A DNA stretch of 64,000 nt from the NCBI RefSeq assembly GCF_002966125.1, contig NZ_CP027062.1, forward strand, positions 1,054,001-1,118,000. Reading direction: 5' to 3'. Within the stretch, counting starts at the first letter, position 1; each line of letters opens with the position of its first letter. This DNA is from Pukyongia salina. GTDB lineage: Bacteria > Bacteroidota > Bacteroidia > Flavobacteriales > Flavobacteriaceae. The notes below the pieces were generated by a model, which had not been told where the DNA came from, did no database searches, and worked only from the letters and a program-made list of their open reading frames with translations. Made by a program: the position numbers and the translations under genes. Of this stretch, positions 43,786-53,882 are shown piece by piece.

Positions 43786-44606
43786 GCGTTAGCGACGAGC
43801 CGTTTACACTTCCCCATTACTCTCTTTACCTTTTTCCTAATGGGTGATGACAAGACGTATTCAATTCCATTTAACTATTGTTAGCTTTTCATACCTTAAG
43901 ACAATACGCAAGCGCCGAGCCGTTTACACTTCCCCTTAACTCTCTTTACTTTTTTCCTAATGGGTGAAGCCAAGATGTATTCTCTTCCCCTTAACTCTCT
44001 TTACCTTTTTCCAAATGGGTGATTACATGGCATATTCAATTACCTTTAACTCTTATTTCCTCTTTCAGCCGTGTGGCTATACGTAAGCGCCGAGCCGTTT
44101 ACACTTCCCCTTAACTCTCTTTACCTCCTTCCTAATGGATGATGACGAGACGTATTCAATTCCATTTAACTATTGTTAGCTTTTCATGCCGTATGACAAT
44201 TCGTAAGCGACGAGCCGTTTACACTTCCCCTTAACTCTCTCTACTTTTTTCCTAATGGGTGAAGCCAAGATGTATTCTCTTCCCCTTAACTCTCTTTACC
44301 TCCTTCTTAATGGATGATGACAAGTCGTATTCAATTCCATATAACTATTGTTAGCTTTTCATGCCTTAAGACAATACGCAAGCGACGAGCCGTTTACACT
44401 TCCCCTTAACTCTCTTTACTTTTTTCCTAATGGATGATGACAAGACGTATTCAATTCCATTTAACTATTGTTAGCTTTTCATGCCTAAAGACAATACGCA
44501 AGCGACGAGCCGTTTACACTTCCCCTTAACTCTCTTTACTTTTTTCCTAATGGGTGAAGACTTGGCGTATTCACTTCCCCTTAACTCACTTTACCTTAGA
44601 GGGTGG
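43786..44606. repeat. Degenerate tandem array of 55-bp and 65-bp monomers with 295-bp higher-order period
   Basis: The motif GACGAGCCGTTTACAC (or close variants) occurs at 43793, 43913, 44088, 44208, 44383 and 44503, with spacings of 120, 175, 120, 175 and 120. The spacings resolve into two monomer types: A (55 bp, containing CTTCCCCTTAACTCTCTTTAC and ending AATGGGTGAT) and B (65 bp, containing TTTAACTATTGTTAGC). The order is AB, AAB, AB, AAB, AB, AA. At several B-A joints GTAAGCG pairs with CGTTTAC over a six-base loop. The monomer lengths are not multiples of three and stops occur in all frames, so it does not code. It is not a CRISPR array: the monomers are adjacent without unique spacers. 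Confidence 0.88.
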
Positions 44607-44923
44607 AGATCGAAGACCTGCCGGGGTGAATTGCGTACTTCTATTCTAACATTTAGTCACCAATCCATTACAGGATAATATTGAGTATCTGGTTCGTTTT
44701 GTCCTGTTATACTTTAAATAATATTTCATTTGGATAAAAATGTATTATTTTGGAGATCAAAGACTGTTAAAGTCTTTTTTATTCCTACATAATATTTTGG
44801 CAAAAAGCCCGATATTTCCCTCTTTTCGGGAGTCATTGGGTAATAATTCCTATTAATATTTGCATTTTAACGAAAAAAGAGGTCCTTGGTCTAAAACTTT
44901 GGATTTTGAAAAATATAAACCTA
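44607..44923. other. Gene-free stretch between the two repeat arrays with one terminator-like hairpin
   Basis: About 320 bp of AT-rich sequence without a convincing ORF. AAGACT (44760-44765) and AGTCTT (44771-44776) form a short stem ending in a T run, a plausible weak plus-strand terminator. A second small inverted repeat with CCCGA and TCGGG lies near 44808-44831. Nothing else stands out. Confidence 0.5.
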
Positions 44924-45011
44924 TATATTTGAATCATACCATAGCATAAGTAGGTTAAGTTCATGGTAGATTTGGGGCAAAAAAAGGTAAACTCTCGTTT
45001 ACCTTTTTTTA
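44924..45011 (+). ncRNA. Candidate small RNA, copy B
   Basis: This repeats copy A almost base for base: TATATTTG at 44924-44931, TACCAT at 44937-44942 pairing with ATGGTA at 44963-44968, and terminator GGTAAAC-TCTC-GTTTACC at 44986-45003 with seven T. Relative to copy A it has one base deleted before TTTGGGGC and one extra A before the stem. TTTG elements at 44898-44901 and 44905-44908 lie 22 and 15 bp upstream of the -7 box. The likeness continues through the following GGCCCAAATCC and GGTGGCGAGGAGCGTAAGCG into the second array. Confidence 0.5.
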
Positions 45012-45045
45012 TTGGCCCAAATCCAACGGGGTGGCGAGGAGCGTA

Positions 45046-45242
45046 AGCGACGAGCCGTTTACTCTTCCCCTTAACTCTCTTTACCTTTTTCCAAATGGGT
45101 GATGACGAGCCGTTTACACTTCCCCTTAGCTCTCGTTTCCTTTTACTAATGGGTGATGACAAGCCGTTTACTCTTCCTCTGTACTCTCTTCACCTTTTCC
45201 AGCCATGTGACCAAGCGTAAGCGACGAGCCGTTTACATCTCC
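45046..45242. repeat. Second, shorter array of the same 55/65-bp monomers
   Basis: Monomers begin at 45049 (55 bp), 45104 (54 bp), 45158 (65 bp) and 45223 (partial), giving the order A, A, B, A. This is the same AAB grammar as the larger array. It follows small-RNA copy B exactly as the larger array follows copy A, so leader plus array were duplicated as a block or arose from one ancestor. It does not code. Confidence 0.85.
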
Positions 45243-45430
45243 AATATTCAGATTTATATTATTCTGGGTGAGAGGAGCATTATTTTTTAATGCCGCTCGC
45301 AATTCGCCATTACAAGAGATTTAGTTTCTATTTTTGCTTTTACCCTACGGAGGCAAGCAAAATAGTCCAGATAAACGGTTTTCTGTGCTCCCGAACTCTC
45401 ATTATCTTTATCATCTACAAAGACACGGTT

Positions 45431-45763
45431 ATGCAATTTAAGGTTAGTGATATTTTTTACAAACCCAGACTATCAACAATAATTATAATTTCGTTATTCG
45501 CAGTAGGAGTTATTCTAAATCTATCTGTTGAGCAATATAGATATTCCGAATTCAGATGGATTTATAAATACGTTAAACTAATTAGCATAATAATGACTTT
45601 CGGATCAATAGGCTGGTCTTTATTACACCCAATAATTATTTGGTCCGAGAATAAGGTTAACTGGAAGAGTTATTTGTTATGGATATTTCTAGGAATGTTA
45701 CCAATACTTTACTTCACAATTATGATCATTATATTAAACTTAACAGGGGCTATCATTGCCTAA
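45431..45763 (+). CDS. Hypothetical small membrane protein
   Basis: About 110 residues from the ATG at 45431; the frame is open back to 45290 but the extra part is not signal-like. Three hydrophobic segments are visible, at about residues 13-33, 44-64 and 80-108. I recognise no family. The coding sequence is clearly richer in A and T than the neighbouring genes and sits between repeat copies, which suggests a recent arrival or fast decay. It might not be expressed. Confidence 0.55.
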   Translation: MQFKVSDIFYKPRLSTIIIISLFAVGVILNLSVEQYRYSEFRWIYKYVKLISIIMTFGSIGWSLLHPIIIWSENKVNWKSYLLWIFLGMLPILYFTIMIIILNLTGAIIA

Positions 45764-46049
45764 AATCGGCAGTGAAGGCTATTTTCTTTCGATTTAGTTT
45801 ATTTAATATGAGTCCGCGATAAGCGACAAGCCGTTTTCATTTCCCTCCCAACTCTCGTTAAAATTAAAAGGAGCTTAGCAAACAACATTCCTTTGGAGAT
45901 GAATTTTAATTTCTTTGATCTCTTTACCTTTACAATAGAATTTTAGAATAACAAGAGTGATAAACTGTCTTTAATTTATCATTAAATACGCTTTACTAGT
46001 CTTAGAATATGCTTCACCATAAAAGATTCCTTTCAGTAATATATAAGAT
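45764..46049. other. Intergenic region with a relic repeat monomer
   Basis: About 286 bp. At 45822-45862 AAGCGACAAGCCGTTTTC and TCCCAACTCTCGTT form a worn monomer of the 55-bp type, so the repeat family once reached this far. The rest is AT-rich, with no ORF or terminator I can support. Confidence 0.6.
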
Positions 46050-47009
46050 ATGAAAGCCGCCATTCGCAGAAAATATGGTTCGCCAAGTTGTATAAGAATA
46101 GAAAATATTGAAAAGCCCATTCCAAAAGAAAATGAGGTTTTAATTAAAGTAATTGCCACTACCGTAAACCGAACGGATTGTGCAAACCTCACTGCCAGAC
46201 CATTTATCATGAGATTTATTCTAGGAATCTTTAAGCCGGGAAAAATTATATTAGGGACAGATTTTGCAGGTGAGGTAGTTTCTTTAGGGGAGAGCGTGAA
46301 ATCACTCAAAATTGGAGACCGTGTGTTTGGCTTTAAAGACACAGGATCAAGATCACAAGCCGAATACATTGCCCTGGAAGAAAATAACTTATTTGCTATA
46401 CCGGAAAACATAAATTATAAGCAAGCCGCTGCGAGTTTGGAAGGAGCTCATTATGCCTATACTTTTATTCATAAGGTCAAGATCAAGCCCGAGCAAAAGA
46501 TATTAGTAAATGGAGCAACAGGAGCGATTGGATCTGCGCTCTTACAATTTGTGAGGCAATACGATGTGCACATCACTGCCACCTGCAACACTAAAAATAT
46601 CGAATTAATTCGATCCTTGGGCGCCGATAAAATTTACGATTACCTCCAGGAGGATTTTACAGCTTATCAAGACAAATATGACTTTATTTTCGATGCTGTT
46701 GGAAAAAGTACATTTGGAAAATGTAAGCCGCTGCTCAAGGACAACGGGGTATATATATCTTCTGAATTAGGGCCAAATTCCCAAAATTTGCTTTTTGCAT
46801 TAACAACTCCGATAATTGGAAGTAAAAGAGTCATCTTCCCTGTACCCTTTAATACAAAAAAGACCATTCCATATATTATGCAGCTTTTGAAAGAAGAAAA
46901 ATTTAAACCGGTAATAGATAGAGAATATTCAATTGACGAAATAGGATTGGCCTACGAATATGTTCTGCGTGGAGAGAAAACAGGCAACGTAATAGTTAAA
47001 TTAGTGTAG
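46050..47009 (+). CDS. Zinc-independent MDR family oxidoreductase (quinone reductase-like)
   Basis: A protein of 319 residues. The N-terminal GroES-like domain (ILGTDFAGEVVSLGESV, GDRVFGF) and the Rossmann domain with NGATGAIGSALLQ (about residues 152-164) mark a medium-chain dehydrogenase/reductase. No structural zinc Cys cluster or catalytic Cys/His set is seen, as in quinone oxidoreductases that use NADPH. The gene is AT-rich like the region before it, so it may belong to the same accessory segment. The substrate is unknown. Confidence 0.88.
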   Translation: MKAAIRRKYGSPSCIRIENIEKPIPKENEVLIKVIATTVNRTDCANLTARPFIMRFILGIFKPGKIILGTDFAGEVVSLGESVKSLKIGDRVFGFKDTGSRSQAEYIALEENNLFAIPENINYKQAAASLEGAHYAYTFIHKVKIKPEQKILVNGATGAIGSALLQFVRQYDVHITATCNTKNIELIRSLGADKIYDYLQEDFTAYQDKYDFIFDAVGKSTFGKCKPLLKDNGVYISSELGPNSQNLLFALTTPIIGSKRVIFPVPFNTKKTIPYIMQLLKEEKFKPVIDREYSIDEIGLAYEYVLRGEKTGNVIVKLV

Positions 47010-47102
47010 CAGGAGTTCCACTTTAAAATAGATATACTGGAAATTGCAACAGAAACAATTAAGCCTGGCACGGAACTGGATCGTAATCTACTCTAAAATA
47101 AA

Positions 47103-47130
47103 AACCCGCTCAATTTAAATCGAGCGGGTT
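47103..47130 (-). terminator. Rho-independent terminator of the superoxide dismutase gene
   Basis: On the minus strand AACCCGCTC and GAGCGGGTT form a 9-bp stem over a 10-base loop, followed by TTTATTTT. It lies 22 bp past the sod stop. On the plus strand there is no T run, so it does not serve the MDR gene well. Confidence 0.88.
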
Positions 47131-47151
47131 CTAAGTCTGCTATTTAATCAA

Positions 47152-47760
47152 TTACTTGTTCTGGGCGTAGTTTTTTGCAACAGCGTCCCAATTGATCACA
47201 TTGAAAAAGGCCGCAACATAGTCCGGTCTTCTGTTTTGATAATTTAAGTAATAGGCATGCTCCCATACATCAAGTCCCAAAATTGGAGTTCCTCCACATG
47301 TTACGCCCGGCATTAGCGGGTTATCCTGATTTGGGGTGGAACACACCTCCACTTTTCCTCCTGGATGAACACATAGCCAGGCCCATCCTGAACCAAATTG
47401 GGTTTTGGCAGCTTTTGAAAATGTTTCCTTAAAGGCATCGAAACTTCCGTATGCATCATTGATAGCTTCGGCTAGTTCGCCACTGGGCTGCCCTCCTCCG
47501 TTAGGTGACATTACTTCCCAGAATAGCCTGTGGTTATAGTAACCCCCACCATTATTTCTAACTGCGCCATTGCTCATATCCAGATTGGTAAGTATTTCTT
47601 CAATAGATTTACCTTCTAAGTCGGTGCCCTCAATAGCGGCATTTAAGTTATTTGTGTATCCTGCATGGTGTTTCCCATGATGAATCTCCATAGTGCGTGC
47701 GTCGATATGAGGTTCAAGCGCATCCGTAGCATATGGAAGAGTTGGTAATTGGAAAGACAT
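47152..47760 (-). CDS. sodA: Fe/Mn superoxide dismutase
   Basis: About 202 residues from the ATG at 47760 (an upstream ATG adds 11 residues and is less typical). Metal ligands are visible: His in [17 protein letters not shown], His in NHRLFWEVM, and the [19 protein letters not shown] block with Asp and His. The cytosolic form has no signal peptide. It converts superoxide to oxygen and hydrogen peroxide. Whether it holds Fe or Mn cannot be settled by eye, so sodA is only the customary symbol. Confidence 0.94.
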   Translation of the reverse strand: MSFQLPTLPYATDALEPHIDARTMEIHHGKHHAGYTNNLNAAIEGTDLEGKSIEEILTNLDMSNGAVRNNGGGYYNHRLFWEVMSPNGGGQPSGELAEAINDAYGSFDAFKETFSKAAKTQFGSGWAWLCVHPGGKVEVCSTPNQDNPLMPGVTCGGTPILGLDVWEHAYYLNYQNRRPDYVAAFFNVINWDAVAKNYAQNK

Positions 47761-47918
47761 AATATGTAGTTTTAGATTATTAATAAATTGCATCTCAAAG
47801 GTAGTTATTCTAGTTTTTTTAAACTGTTAGAGAATTAATAAGATTTTTATTCCCTTATAGATTATAATTATTGTATGCTGAGTGCCGAGGTTTCTTTAAT
47901 TTAGTAAAAAATTAGCCT

Positions 47919-50900
47919 TTGACCGATCAATCTTCCTTTGTAATCTTCAATGCATCTGCCGGAAGCGGTAAAACTTATTCGTTGGTAAAGGCATATTTGA
48001 AAACCCTTTTAATAAATCCCGGTTCCGACTATTACAAATATCTGCTCGCGATCACATTCACAAATAAGGCTGTTGCAGAAATGAAACAGCGTATAATAAC
48101 TTATTTGCGTCATTTTGCTGAAGAAAATGTGCTTGACGACCCTCCAGAGATGATGAAAAGCTTATCAAAGGAATGTAATCTCTCCCTGCAGCAGGTTCAT
48201 CAAAAATCGGAAGATATCTTACATCACTTGCTCCATCATTATGCAGCTTTTAGCGTAGAGACCATTGATGGCTTAAATCACAGGTTAATTAGAACATTTG
48301 CCAGAGACCTAAAGATAGCGTCTAATTTTGAGGTTTCACTCGAACAGGATGAATTACTGGACCAGGCGGTTGACAATTTAATGAAACGTGCCGGGGAAGA
48401 TAAACAGATCACCGAAATCCTGGTGGAATTTACTTTGGATAAGACAGATGACGACAAATCATGGGATATTTCAAAAGACATTTCGCGCGCTGCTGGTATC
48501 CTGTTCAACGAAAATGAATTGCCCAACGTGGAAAGGCTTAAATCCTGGTCTCTCTCCCGCTTCAACAAGATCCGCTCCCGGTTGAGAACAGCGCTTTCCG
48601 AAGCTGATTCGCAACTTCAACAAATTGCCGGCGACACTTTACAACTCATCGACGAAAGCGGATTGGAACACGAGGATTTTTCTGGTAGCTATTACCCCAA
48701 ATATCTCAAAAAGGTTCTCGATGGAAGCGAGCTTCGATTTGGCTCCAAATGGCAGGAAACATTAAGAGACAAACCGTTGTATCCCACTAGATTGCTGAAG
48801 GAAGCTCCGCATTCGGCGGCTACCATCGATGAGCTCGCACACCAATTCGCAGATGTTTTCGACCAGACCAAAACTATTTATTTCAGAAAGTTATTAATTA
48901 GATCGCTGCTTACTAATCTTACTCCACTTTCTGTTATAAACCTGGTGCAACAGGAAATCGATAACATCAAAGAAGAAGAAAACATTGTCCCGATTTCCGA
49001 ATTTAACAGGCTGATCAATGCCGAGATCAAGAATCAGCCGGCCCCATATATTTACGAACGGCTTGGCGAGAGGTATCGGCATTTCTTTATAGACGAATTC
49101 CAGGACACTTCAAGTTTGCAATGGGAAAATCTGGTTCCCCTCATCGATAATTCCCTGTCTCAGGAACAGGATGCAAATCCCGGAAGCCTATTGCTGGTTG
49201 GAGATGCCAAACAAGCCATTTATCGCTGGCGTGGCGGACTTCCGGAATTGTTCATCGAACTTTATAATTGCAAGAATCCTTTCTCCGTTACAGACAAAAC
49301 CGTTAAAAACCTGGATACAAATTGGAGGAGTTGTGCGGAGATCGTCAACTTCAACAACGATTTTTTTACCCATATTTCGGGATATTTCAACAAGAAATTA
49401 CATCAGGAATTATACGCTATTGGTAATAATCAAAAGCAGAATTACAGGGAGGGCGGTTATGTTCGCATGGAATTCGTGGAATTTGAACGTAAGGATGATG
49501 CTCATGAGGTTTATGCAGATAGTGTATCCAATTCGATAAAGGATTTATTATCCCAGGGTTATCAATTAAGTGATATTTGCGTGCTAACCCGTAAGAGAAT
49601 GGAAGGTATTTCATTGGGAGAGTTATTAATGGAGAAGGGTATTCGAGTGGTTTCTTCGGAAACACTTTTACTGGCACACTCGCCTGTGGTAAAATTCCTT
49701 GTCAATATTCTAATATTCAGGTCGCAACCCGAAAATGACGAACTAAAAGCAGAAATCCTCCTCTTTTTACACCAACACTACCAGGTGAACGAACCGTTAT
49801 CCGATTTTCTTGCCACTTTCTTTCCAGGCGCTGAAATCGATTTTAGTGCTACGCTTCAGAATTATGGAATTGAACTCAGGCTGGACAAAACTCAATCCCT
49901 TACCCTGTACGAAACATGCGAGTATGTTCTCATCCATTGCGAGCTGCTTACCAGAGCAGATGCTTACGTGGATGGATTTATGAACCTGGTTTTCGATTTC
50001 GAACAGCGCCAGGCAATGTTAAAATCATCATTTGCCGAATACTGGTTCAGCAAAAAAGAAAAAGAAGCCATTAGTATTGGAGAAGATGTGAATGCCGTTC
50101 GATTAATGACGATCCACAAAGCTAAAGGGCTCGAATTTCCCGTGGTTCTGTTTCCTTATGCCGATGTGGATATCTATTCAGAAAAGATGCCAAAAACCTG
50201 GATCCATGCCGAAACCATAACCGATGAATCTGAACCGTTCATGATCAATTTTAACAAGGACATCGTAGAATATGGCGACGAGGGGGAAACTATTTACAAT
50301 GAAAGACGGGCGACCCTTCAGCTGGATAATATCAACTTGCTATATGTAACACTTACTCGGGCAGTGGAGCAACTTCATATCTTTTCCAAAAAAACCAACC
50401 CCCCTGCCAATGGTGAGTTGAAGAAATACAGCGATTTCTTTATAAGTTATCTGCAATATAAAGAGCTATGGAATGACGACTCTAAAGTTTTTGAATTTGG
50501 TGCACCCCCTAAGCCTGATCCCGCGATATCTACTCCCGAGGTAAAAGAAACAATTATAGAATATATCGCTTCACCTCCCGAAACCCACGATTTAAAGTTG
50601 GCAACTGCAGAAGCCTCCCTTTGGGAAACAGACGCCTCCCTTAAAATAACAGCCGGAACTCTACTACATGACATAATGGGGAAGATCAAATTTAGCGACG
50701 ACGTAGAGGAGGTTCTCGATAAATTTGAACTGGAATCTGGAATGGAAGGCACAGAGATCGAAAAACTTAGGTCTATAATAGTAAAGATCACCTCTCATCC
50801 GGAACTGGCACACCTTTTTCAGCCAGGACAAAAAGTTGAGACTGAACGCGATATTATTACCGCAGATGGACAACTTCTTCGTCCGGACCGGATTAATTTT

Positions 50901-51071
50901 CACCCTAATGGAGAAATTACGCTTATCGATTACAAAACCGGTGGGGCGAGTGACTCTCATATCGAGCAGGTAGAGACCTATGCTCGCGCCTTGAGAGATA
51001 TGAAACTAAAGGTGAACAACAAGCTTATTATATACGCTTCCGAAGATAAAATAATGATAAATAAACTTTAA
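47919..51071 (+). CDS. RecB/AddA-like UvrD helicase with C-terminal PD-(D/E)XK nuclease
   Basis: A protein of 1050 residues starting at a TTG (47919), 9 residues before the Walker A ASAGSGKT at 12-19; no ATG precedes it. Superfamily 1 helicase motifs follow: [25 protein letters not shown] (Walker B), [15 protein letters not shown] and [15 protein letters not shown]. The C-terminal part has [19 protein letters not shown], the PD-(D/E)XK nuclease acids. The AddB-like partner is encoded 2.8 kb downstream, so the two probably form a break-repair nuclease-helicase, although the genes are separated by kbl and ompA. Confidence 0.92.
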   Translation: MTDQSSFVIFNASAGSGKTYSLVKAYLKTLLINPGSDYYKYLLAITFTNKAVAEMKQRIITYLRHFAEENVLDDPPEMMKSLSKECNLSLQQVHQKSEDILHHLLHHYAAFSVETIDGLNHRLIRTFARDLKIASNFEVSLEQDELLDQAVDNLMKRAGEDKQITEILVEFTLDKTDDDKSWDISKDISRAAGILFNENELPNVERLKSWSLSRFNKIRSRLRTALSEADSQLQQIAGDTLQLIDESGLEHEDFSGSYYPKYLKKVLDGSELRFGSKWQETLRDKPLYPTRLLKEAPHSAATIDELAHQFADVFDQTKTIYFRKLLIRSLLTNLTPLSVINLVQQEIDNIKEEENIVPISEFNRLINAEIKNQPAPYIYERLGERYRHFFIDEFQDTSSLQWENLVPLIDNSLSQEQDANPGSLLLVGDAKQAIYRWRGGLPELFIELYNCKNPFSVTDKTVKNLDTNWRSCAEIVNFNNDFFTHISGYFNKKLHQELYAIGNNQKQNYREGGYVRMEFVEFERKDDAHEVYADSVSNSIKDLLSQGYQLSDICVLTRKRMEGISLGELLMEKGIRVVSSETLLLAHSPVVKFLVNILIFRSQPENDELKAEILLFLHQHYQVNEPLSDFLATFFPGAEIDFSATLQNYGIELRLDKTQSLTLYETCEYVLIHCELLTRADAYVDGFMNLVFDFEQRQAMLKSSFAEYWFSKKEKEAISIGEDVNAVRLMTIHKAKGLEFPVVLFPYADVDIYSEKMPKTWIHAETITDESEPFMINFNKDIVEYGDEGETIYNERRATLQLDNINLLYVTLTRAVEQLHIFSKKTNPPANGELKKYSDFFISYLQYKELWNDDSKVFEFGAPPKPDPAISTPEVKETIIEYIASPPETHDLKLATAEASLWETDASLKITAGTLLHDIMGKIKFSDDVEEVLDKFELESGMEGTEIEKLRSIIVKITSHPELAHLFQPGQKVETERDIITADGQLLRPDRINFHPNGEITLIDYKTGGASDSHIEQVETYARALRDMKLKVNNKLIIYASEDKIMINKL

Positions 51072-51096
51072 ATTTGAAGCCTCTAAAAACCCAGAT

Positions 51097-52296
51097 ATGT
51101 ACGGAAACATTAAGGAACATTTGCAACGAGAACTTGAAGAGATCAAGGAAAACGGACTTTTTAAAAAGGAACGCATTATCACTTCGCCCCAGGATGCGGT
51201 GATCACAATTTCAACCGGTGAGAAGGTAATTAACTTTTGCGCCAACAACTACTTGGGATTATCTTCAAATAAGGAAGTGATACAGGCAGCCAAAGACACC
51301 ATGGATACTCACGGTTTTGGGATGTCATCCGTACGTTTTATTTGTGGTACCCAGGATATTCATAAAACTCTAGAAAAAAAGATCGCAGACTATTATGGAA
51401 CCGAAGACACCATCTTGTATGCGGCGGCGTTCGACGCGAATGGAGGTGTATTCGAACCGCTGTTAGGCCCAGATGACGCCATAATTTCCGATTCACTCAA
51501 TCACGCTTCCATCATAGACGGCGTGCGATTGTGTAAGGCCGCCCGATATCGCTATCAGAACAGTGATATGGATGATCTGGAAAAGCAGCTGATTGCGGCG
51601 AATGAAAATAATGCCCGTTTTAAGATCATCGTGACAGATGGAGTGTTCTCAATGGATGGATTACTTGCCCCTCTTGATAAGATTTGTGATCTGGCTGAAA
51701 AATATGATGCTCTGGTCATGATAGACGAATGTCACGCAGCCGGATTTATTGGAGAAACAGGTAGAGGTACTCTTGAAGAGAAGGGCGTAATGGGAAGGAT
51801 AGATATTATTACCGGAACCCTTGGAAAGGCCCTTGGAGGTGCGATGGGAGGATATACTACTGCTAAAAAAGAGATTATTGAGATGTTGAGACAGCGATCG
51901 AGGCCGTATCTGTTCTCAAATTCTCTCGCACCAGCCATAGTAGGTGCCTCGATTAAGGTCTTTGAAATGCTCGACACAGACACCCGATTACGGGACAAAC
52001 TTCAGGAAAATACAGCATATTTTAAAAAAGGGATGCAGAAAGCAGGATTTGATATAATAGACGGCGACTCGGCCATAGTTCCAGTGATGCTCTATGATGC
52101 CAAGCTTTCACAGACCATGGCAGACATGTTGCTCGAAGAAGGAATTTATGTGATTGGATTCTTTTATCCCGTAGTTCCGAAGGGAAAAGCCCGAATCCGG
52201 GTTCAGCTCTCTGCTGCTCACGAAAAAGAGCATTTGGATAAGGCGATAAACGCGTTCGTAAAAGTAGGCGAAAAATTAGGGGTAATAAACCCTTGA
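51097..52296 (+). CDS. kbl: Glycine C-acetyltransferase (2-amino-3-ketobutyrate CoA ligase)
   Basis: A protein of 399 residues, alpha-oxoamine synthase fold. Lys244 in GTLGKALGG binds [23 protein letters not shown] and [18 protein letters not shown] complete the site. It splits 2-amino-3-ketobutyrate into glycine and acetyl-CoA in threonine breakdown. The start is 25 bp after the helicase stop, so it is probably co-transcribed. No threonine dehydrogenase gene is next to it. Confidence 0.95.
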   Translation: MYGNIKEHLQRELEEIKENGLFKKERIITSPQDAVITISTGEKVINFCANNYLGLSSNKEVIQAAKDTMDTHGFGMSSVRFICGTQDIHKTLEKKIADYYGTEDTILYAAAFDANGGVFEPLLGPDDAIISDSLNHASIIDGVRLCKAARYRYQNSDMDDLEKQLIAANENNARFKIIVTDGVFSMDGLLAPLDKICDLAEKYDALVMIDECHAAGFIGETGRGTLEEKGVMGRIDIITGTLGKALGGAMGGYTTAKKEIIEMLRQRSRPYLFSNSLAPAIVGASIKVFEMLDTDTRLRDKLQENTAYFKKGMQKAGFDIIDGDSAIVPVMLYDAKLSQTMADMLLEEGIYVIGFFYPVVPKGKARIRVQLSAAHEKEHLDKAINAFVKVGEKLGVINP

Positions 52297-52353
52297 CCAC
52301 CTTTATTTATACCTAATTGCGCCCATATTTTAAAAAATTTTAATAGATTTGCT

Positions 52354-52383
52354 TTTGTTATAAGTTTTAACAACTTACTTTTG
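52354..52383 (+). promoter_or_regulatory. Strong Bacteroidota-type promoter of the ompA gene
   Basis: TTTG at 52354-52357 and TACTTTTG at 52376-52383 are separated by 18 bp. Both elements match the flavobacterial consensus exactly, and the ATG follows 33 bp later, in keeping with high expression of a major outer-membrane protein. Confidence 0.75.
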
Positions 52384-52416
52384 CTCTAATTAACACTTAA
52401 AATTAAACAATCGAAT

Positions 52417-53820
52417 ATGAAACATCTTAACACTTTTTTAGTTGCTGCCTTACTGCTTTTAGGCGTTGGGGTAACAAACGCACAGGACGAAAATAATCCT
52501 TGGGCAATCGAAGTTGGTGTAAACGCAGTTGATGTTTACCCAGTTGGTCTTGATGATGAAGGAAGATTTCCTAACATGATTGGAGATCTCGCAATCAAGG
52601 GCGATTTATTTGACGAATATTTCAATGCAAATGACCACTGGAATATCCTTCCATCTATCTCTCGCGTTTCTGTGGGTAGATATATTGGTAGTGGATTCAC
52701 ATTTACTGCTGCCGGATCTGTAAACAAGATCACTAAACTAGGTAATGTAAAAATTAACGATGTTACTTACTATTCTGCTGATGGTGAGATCGAATATAGC
52801 TTAAGAGACGTTATAGGAGGTCCAGGCGGATGGTTCGATCCAACCTTAGGAGTTGGTGGTGGATACACTTGGGTTGACGATGTAGGATTTGGAACGGCTA
52901 ACGCGCTAGCGGGTGTTCGTTTTTGGGTAGGTGAGAACCTGGCCCTTAGTTTCCAATCTGCATATAAGCACTCGTTTGAGGATGATTACGGAATCATTCA
53001 CTTCCAGCACTCAGTTGGTGTTATGTTCAAATTCGGTGGAAAAGATACAGATGGTGACGGAATCTACGATCAAGACGATGAATGTCCAGAGACTCCAGGT
53101 CTTCCGGAATTCAACGGATGTCCTGATACAGACGGTGACGGAATCGAAGACAGAAAAGATGCTTGTCCTAACACTCCAGGTCTTGCAGAATTCAACGGAT
53201 GTCCTGATACAGATGGTGATGGTATTCCTGATCCTCAGGATGCTTGTCCTACTGTAGCCGGAATTGCTTCTCTAAACGGTTGTCCAGATGCTGATGGTGA
53301 TGGAATCACCGATGCTGAAGATGCTTGTCCTAACGAAGCTGGTCCTGCTGCTAACAATGGATGCCCATGGCCAGATCGTGATGGTGACGGTGTACTAGAC
53401 AAAGACGATCAGTGTCCAGATGTTCCTGGAACTGTTGCAAACAACGGTTGTCCTGAAGTAACTGTAGAGATCATCAAGCAATTGAATGATTACTCTAAAA
53501 CTATCTTGTTCGACACTGGTAAAGCTACTATTCGTCAAGAGTCTTATGCAGTACTTCAAAGCATAGTAGACATCATGAAAGAATATCCAAATACATATTT
53601 CGTAATTGAAGGTCACACAGACAGTGTTGGTAGCGATAAGTCTAACCAAACTCTTTCTGACAACAGAGCGAAATCTGTTAGAGATTATCTTGTAACTATC
53701 GGAATGGACGGATCCAGATTATCCTCTGTAGGATATGGTGAATCCAGACCAATTGCTACAAACAATACCAAAGCTGGTAGACAACAAAACAGACGTGTGG
53801 AAATTTCTCTTAAGAAATAA
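52417..53820 (+). CDS. OmpA family outer-membrane protein with TSP3 repeats
   Basis: A protein of 467 residues. A signal peptide ends near TNAQ. The beta-barrel (about 24-205) is followed by five calcium-binding thrombospondin type 3 repeats (about 209-347) with DTDGDGI, DACP and NGCPD units, then the OmpA C-terminal peptidoglycan-binding domain (about 360-467) with [13 protein letters not shown] and [10 protein letters not shown]. It links the outer membrane to the cell wall. The TSP3 repeat DNA is itself a short tandem repeat (about 53047-53457). The gene has its own strong promoter and terminator. Confidence 0.96.
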   Translation: MKHLNTFLVAALLLLGVGVTNAQDENNPWAIEVGVNAVDVYPVGLDDEGRFPNMIGDLAIKGDLFDEYFNANDHWNILPSISRVSVGRYIGSGFTFTAAGSVNKITKLGNVKINDVTYYSADGEIEYSLRDVIGGPGGWFDPTLGVGGGYTWVDDVGFGTANALAGVRFWVGENLALSFQSAYKHSFEDDYGIIHFQHSVGVMFKFGGKDTDGDGIYDQDDECPETPGLPEFNGCPDTDGDGIEDRKDACPNTPGLAEFNGCPDTDGDGIPDPQDACPTVAGIASLNGCPDADGDGITDAEDACPNEAGPAANNGCPWPDRDGDGVLDKDDQCPDVPGTVANNGCPEVTVEIIKQLNDYSKTILFDTGKATIRQESYAVLQSIVDIMKEYPNTYFVIEGHTDSVGSDKSNQTLSDNRAKSVRDYLVTIGMDGSRLSSVGYGESRPIATNNTKAGRQQNRRVEISLKK

Positions 53821-53840
53821 AACATATCTAAATAAATAGA

Positions 53841-53872
53841 AAAACGCCTCCCGATAACGGAGGCGTTTTTTA
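53841..53872 (+). terminator. Rho-independent terminator of ompA
   Basis: A perfect 11-bp stem AAAACGCCTCC / GGAGGCGTTTT with a seven-base loop, followed by a T-rich run. The next ATG is 11 bp later. Confidence 0.95.
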
Positions 53873-53882
53873 TTTTTATAGT

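Noticed and set aside
44481-44678. Plus-strand ORF of 65 codons at the end of the first array
   Set aside because: Made almost wholly of repeat monomers; the equivalent frame is closed in the other copies.
44833-45162. Minus-strand ORF of 109 codons through the second repeat array and small-RNA copy B
   Set aside because: It runs through the terminator hairpin and repeat monomers; monomer lengths of 55 bp shift the frame between copies, so no repeated protein unit exists.
43786-45242. CRISPR array
   Set aside because: The repeats are long (55 and 65 bp), degenerate and directly adjacent, with no unique spacers of uniform length and no cas gene nearby.
43786-45242. Chromosomal integron attC array (120-bp unit length resembles long attC sites)
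   Set aside because: No conserved RYYYAAC/GTTRRRY core pair, no cassettes between the units, and no integrase gene in the window.
45971-46411. Minus-strand ORF of 146 codons opposite the MDR oxidoreductase start
   Set aside because: Overlaps the conserved N-terminal domain of the oxidoreductase and shows no family motif.
53047-53457. Independent DNA minisatellite
   Set aside because: The periodicity is explained by the thrombospondin type 3 protein repeats of the OmpA protein in a continuous frame.
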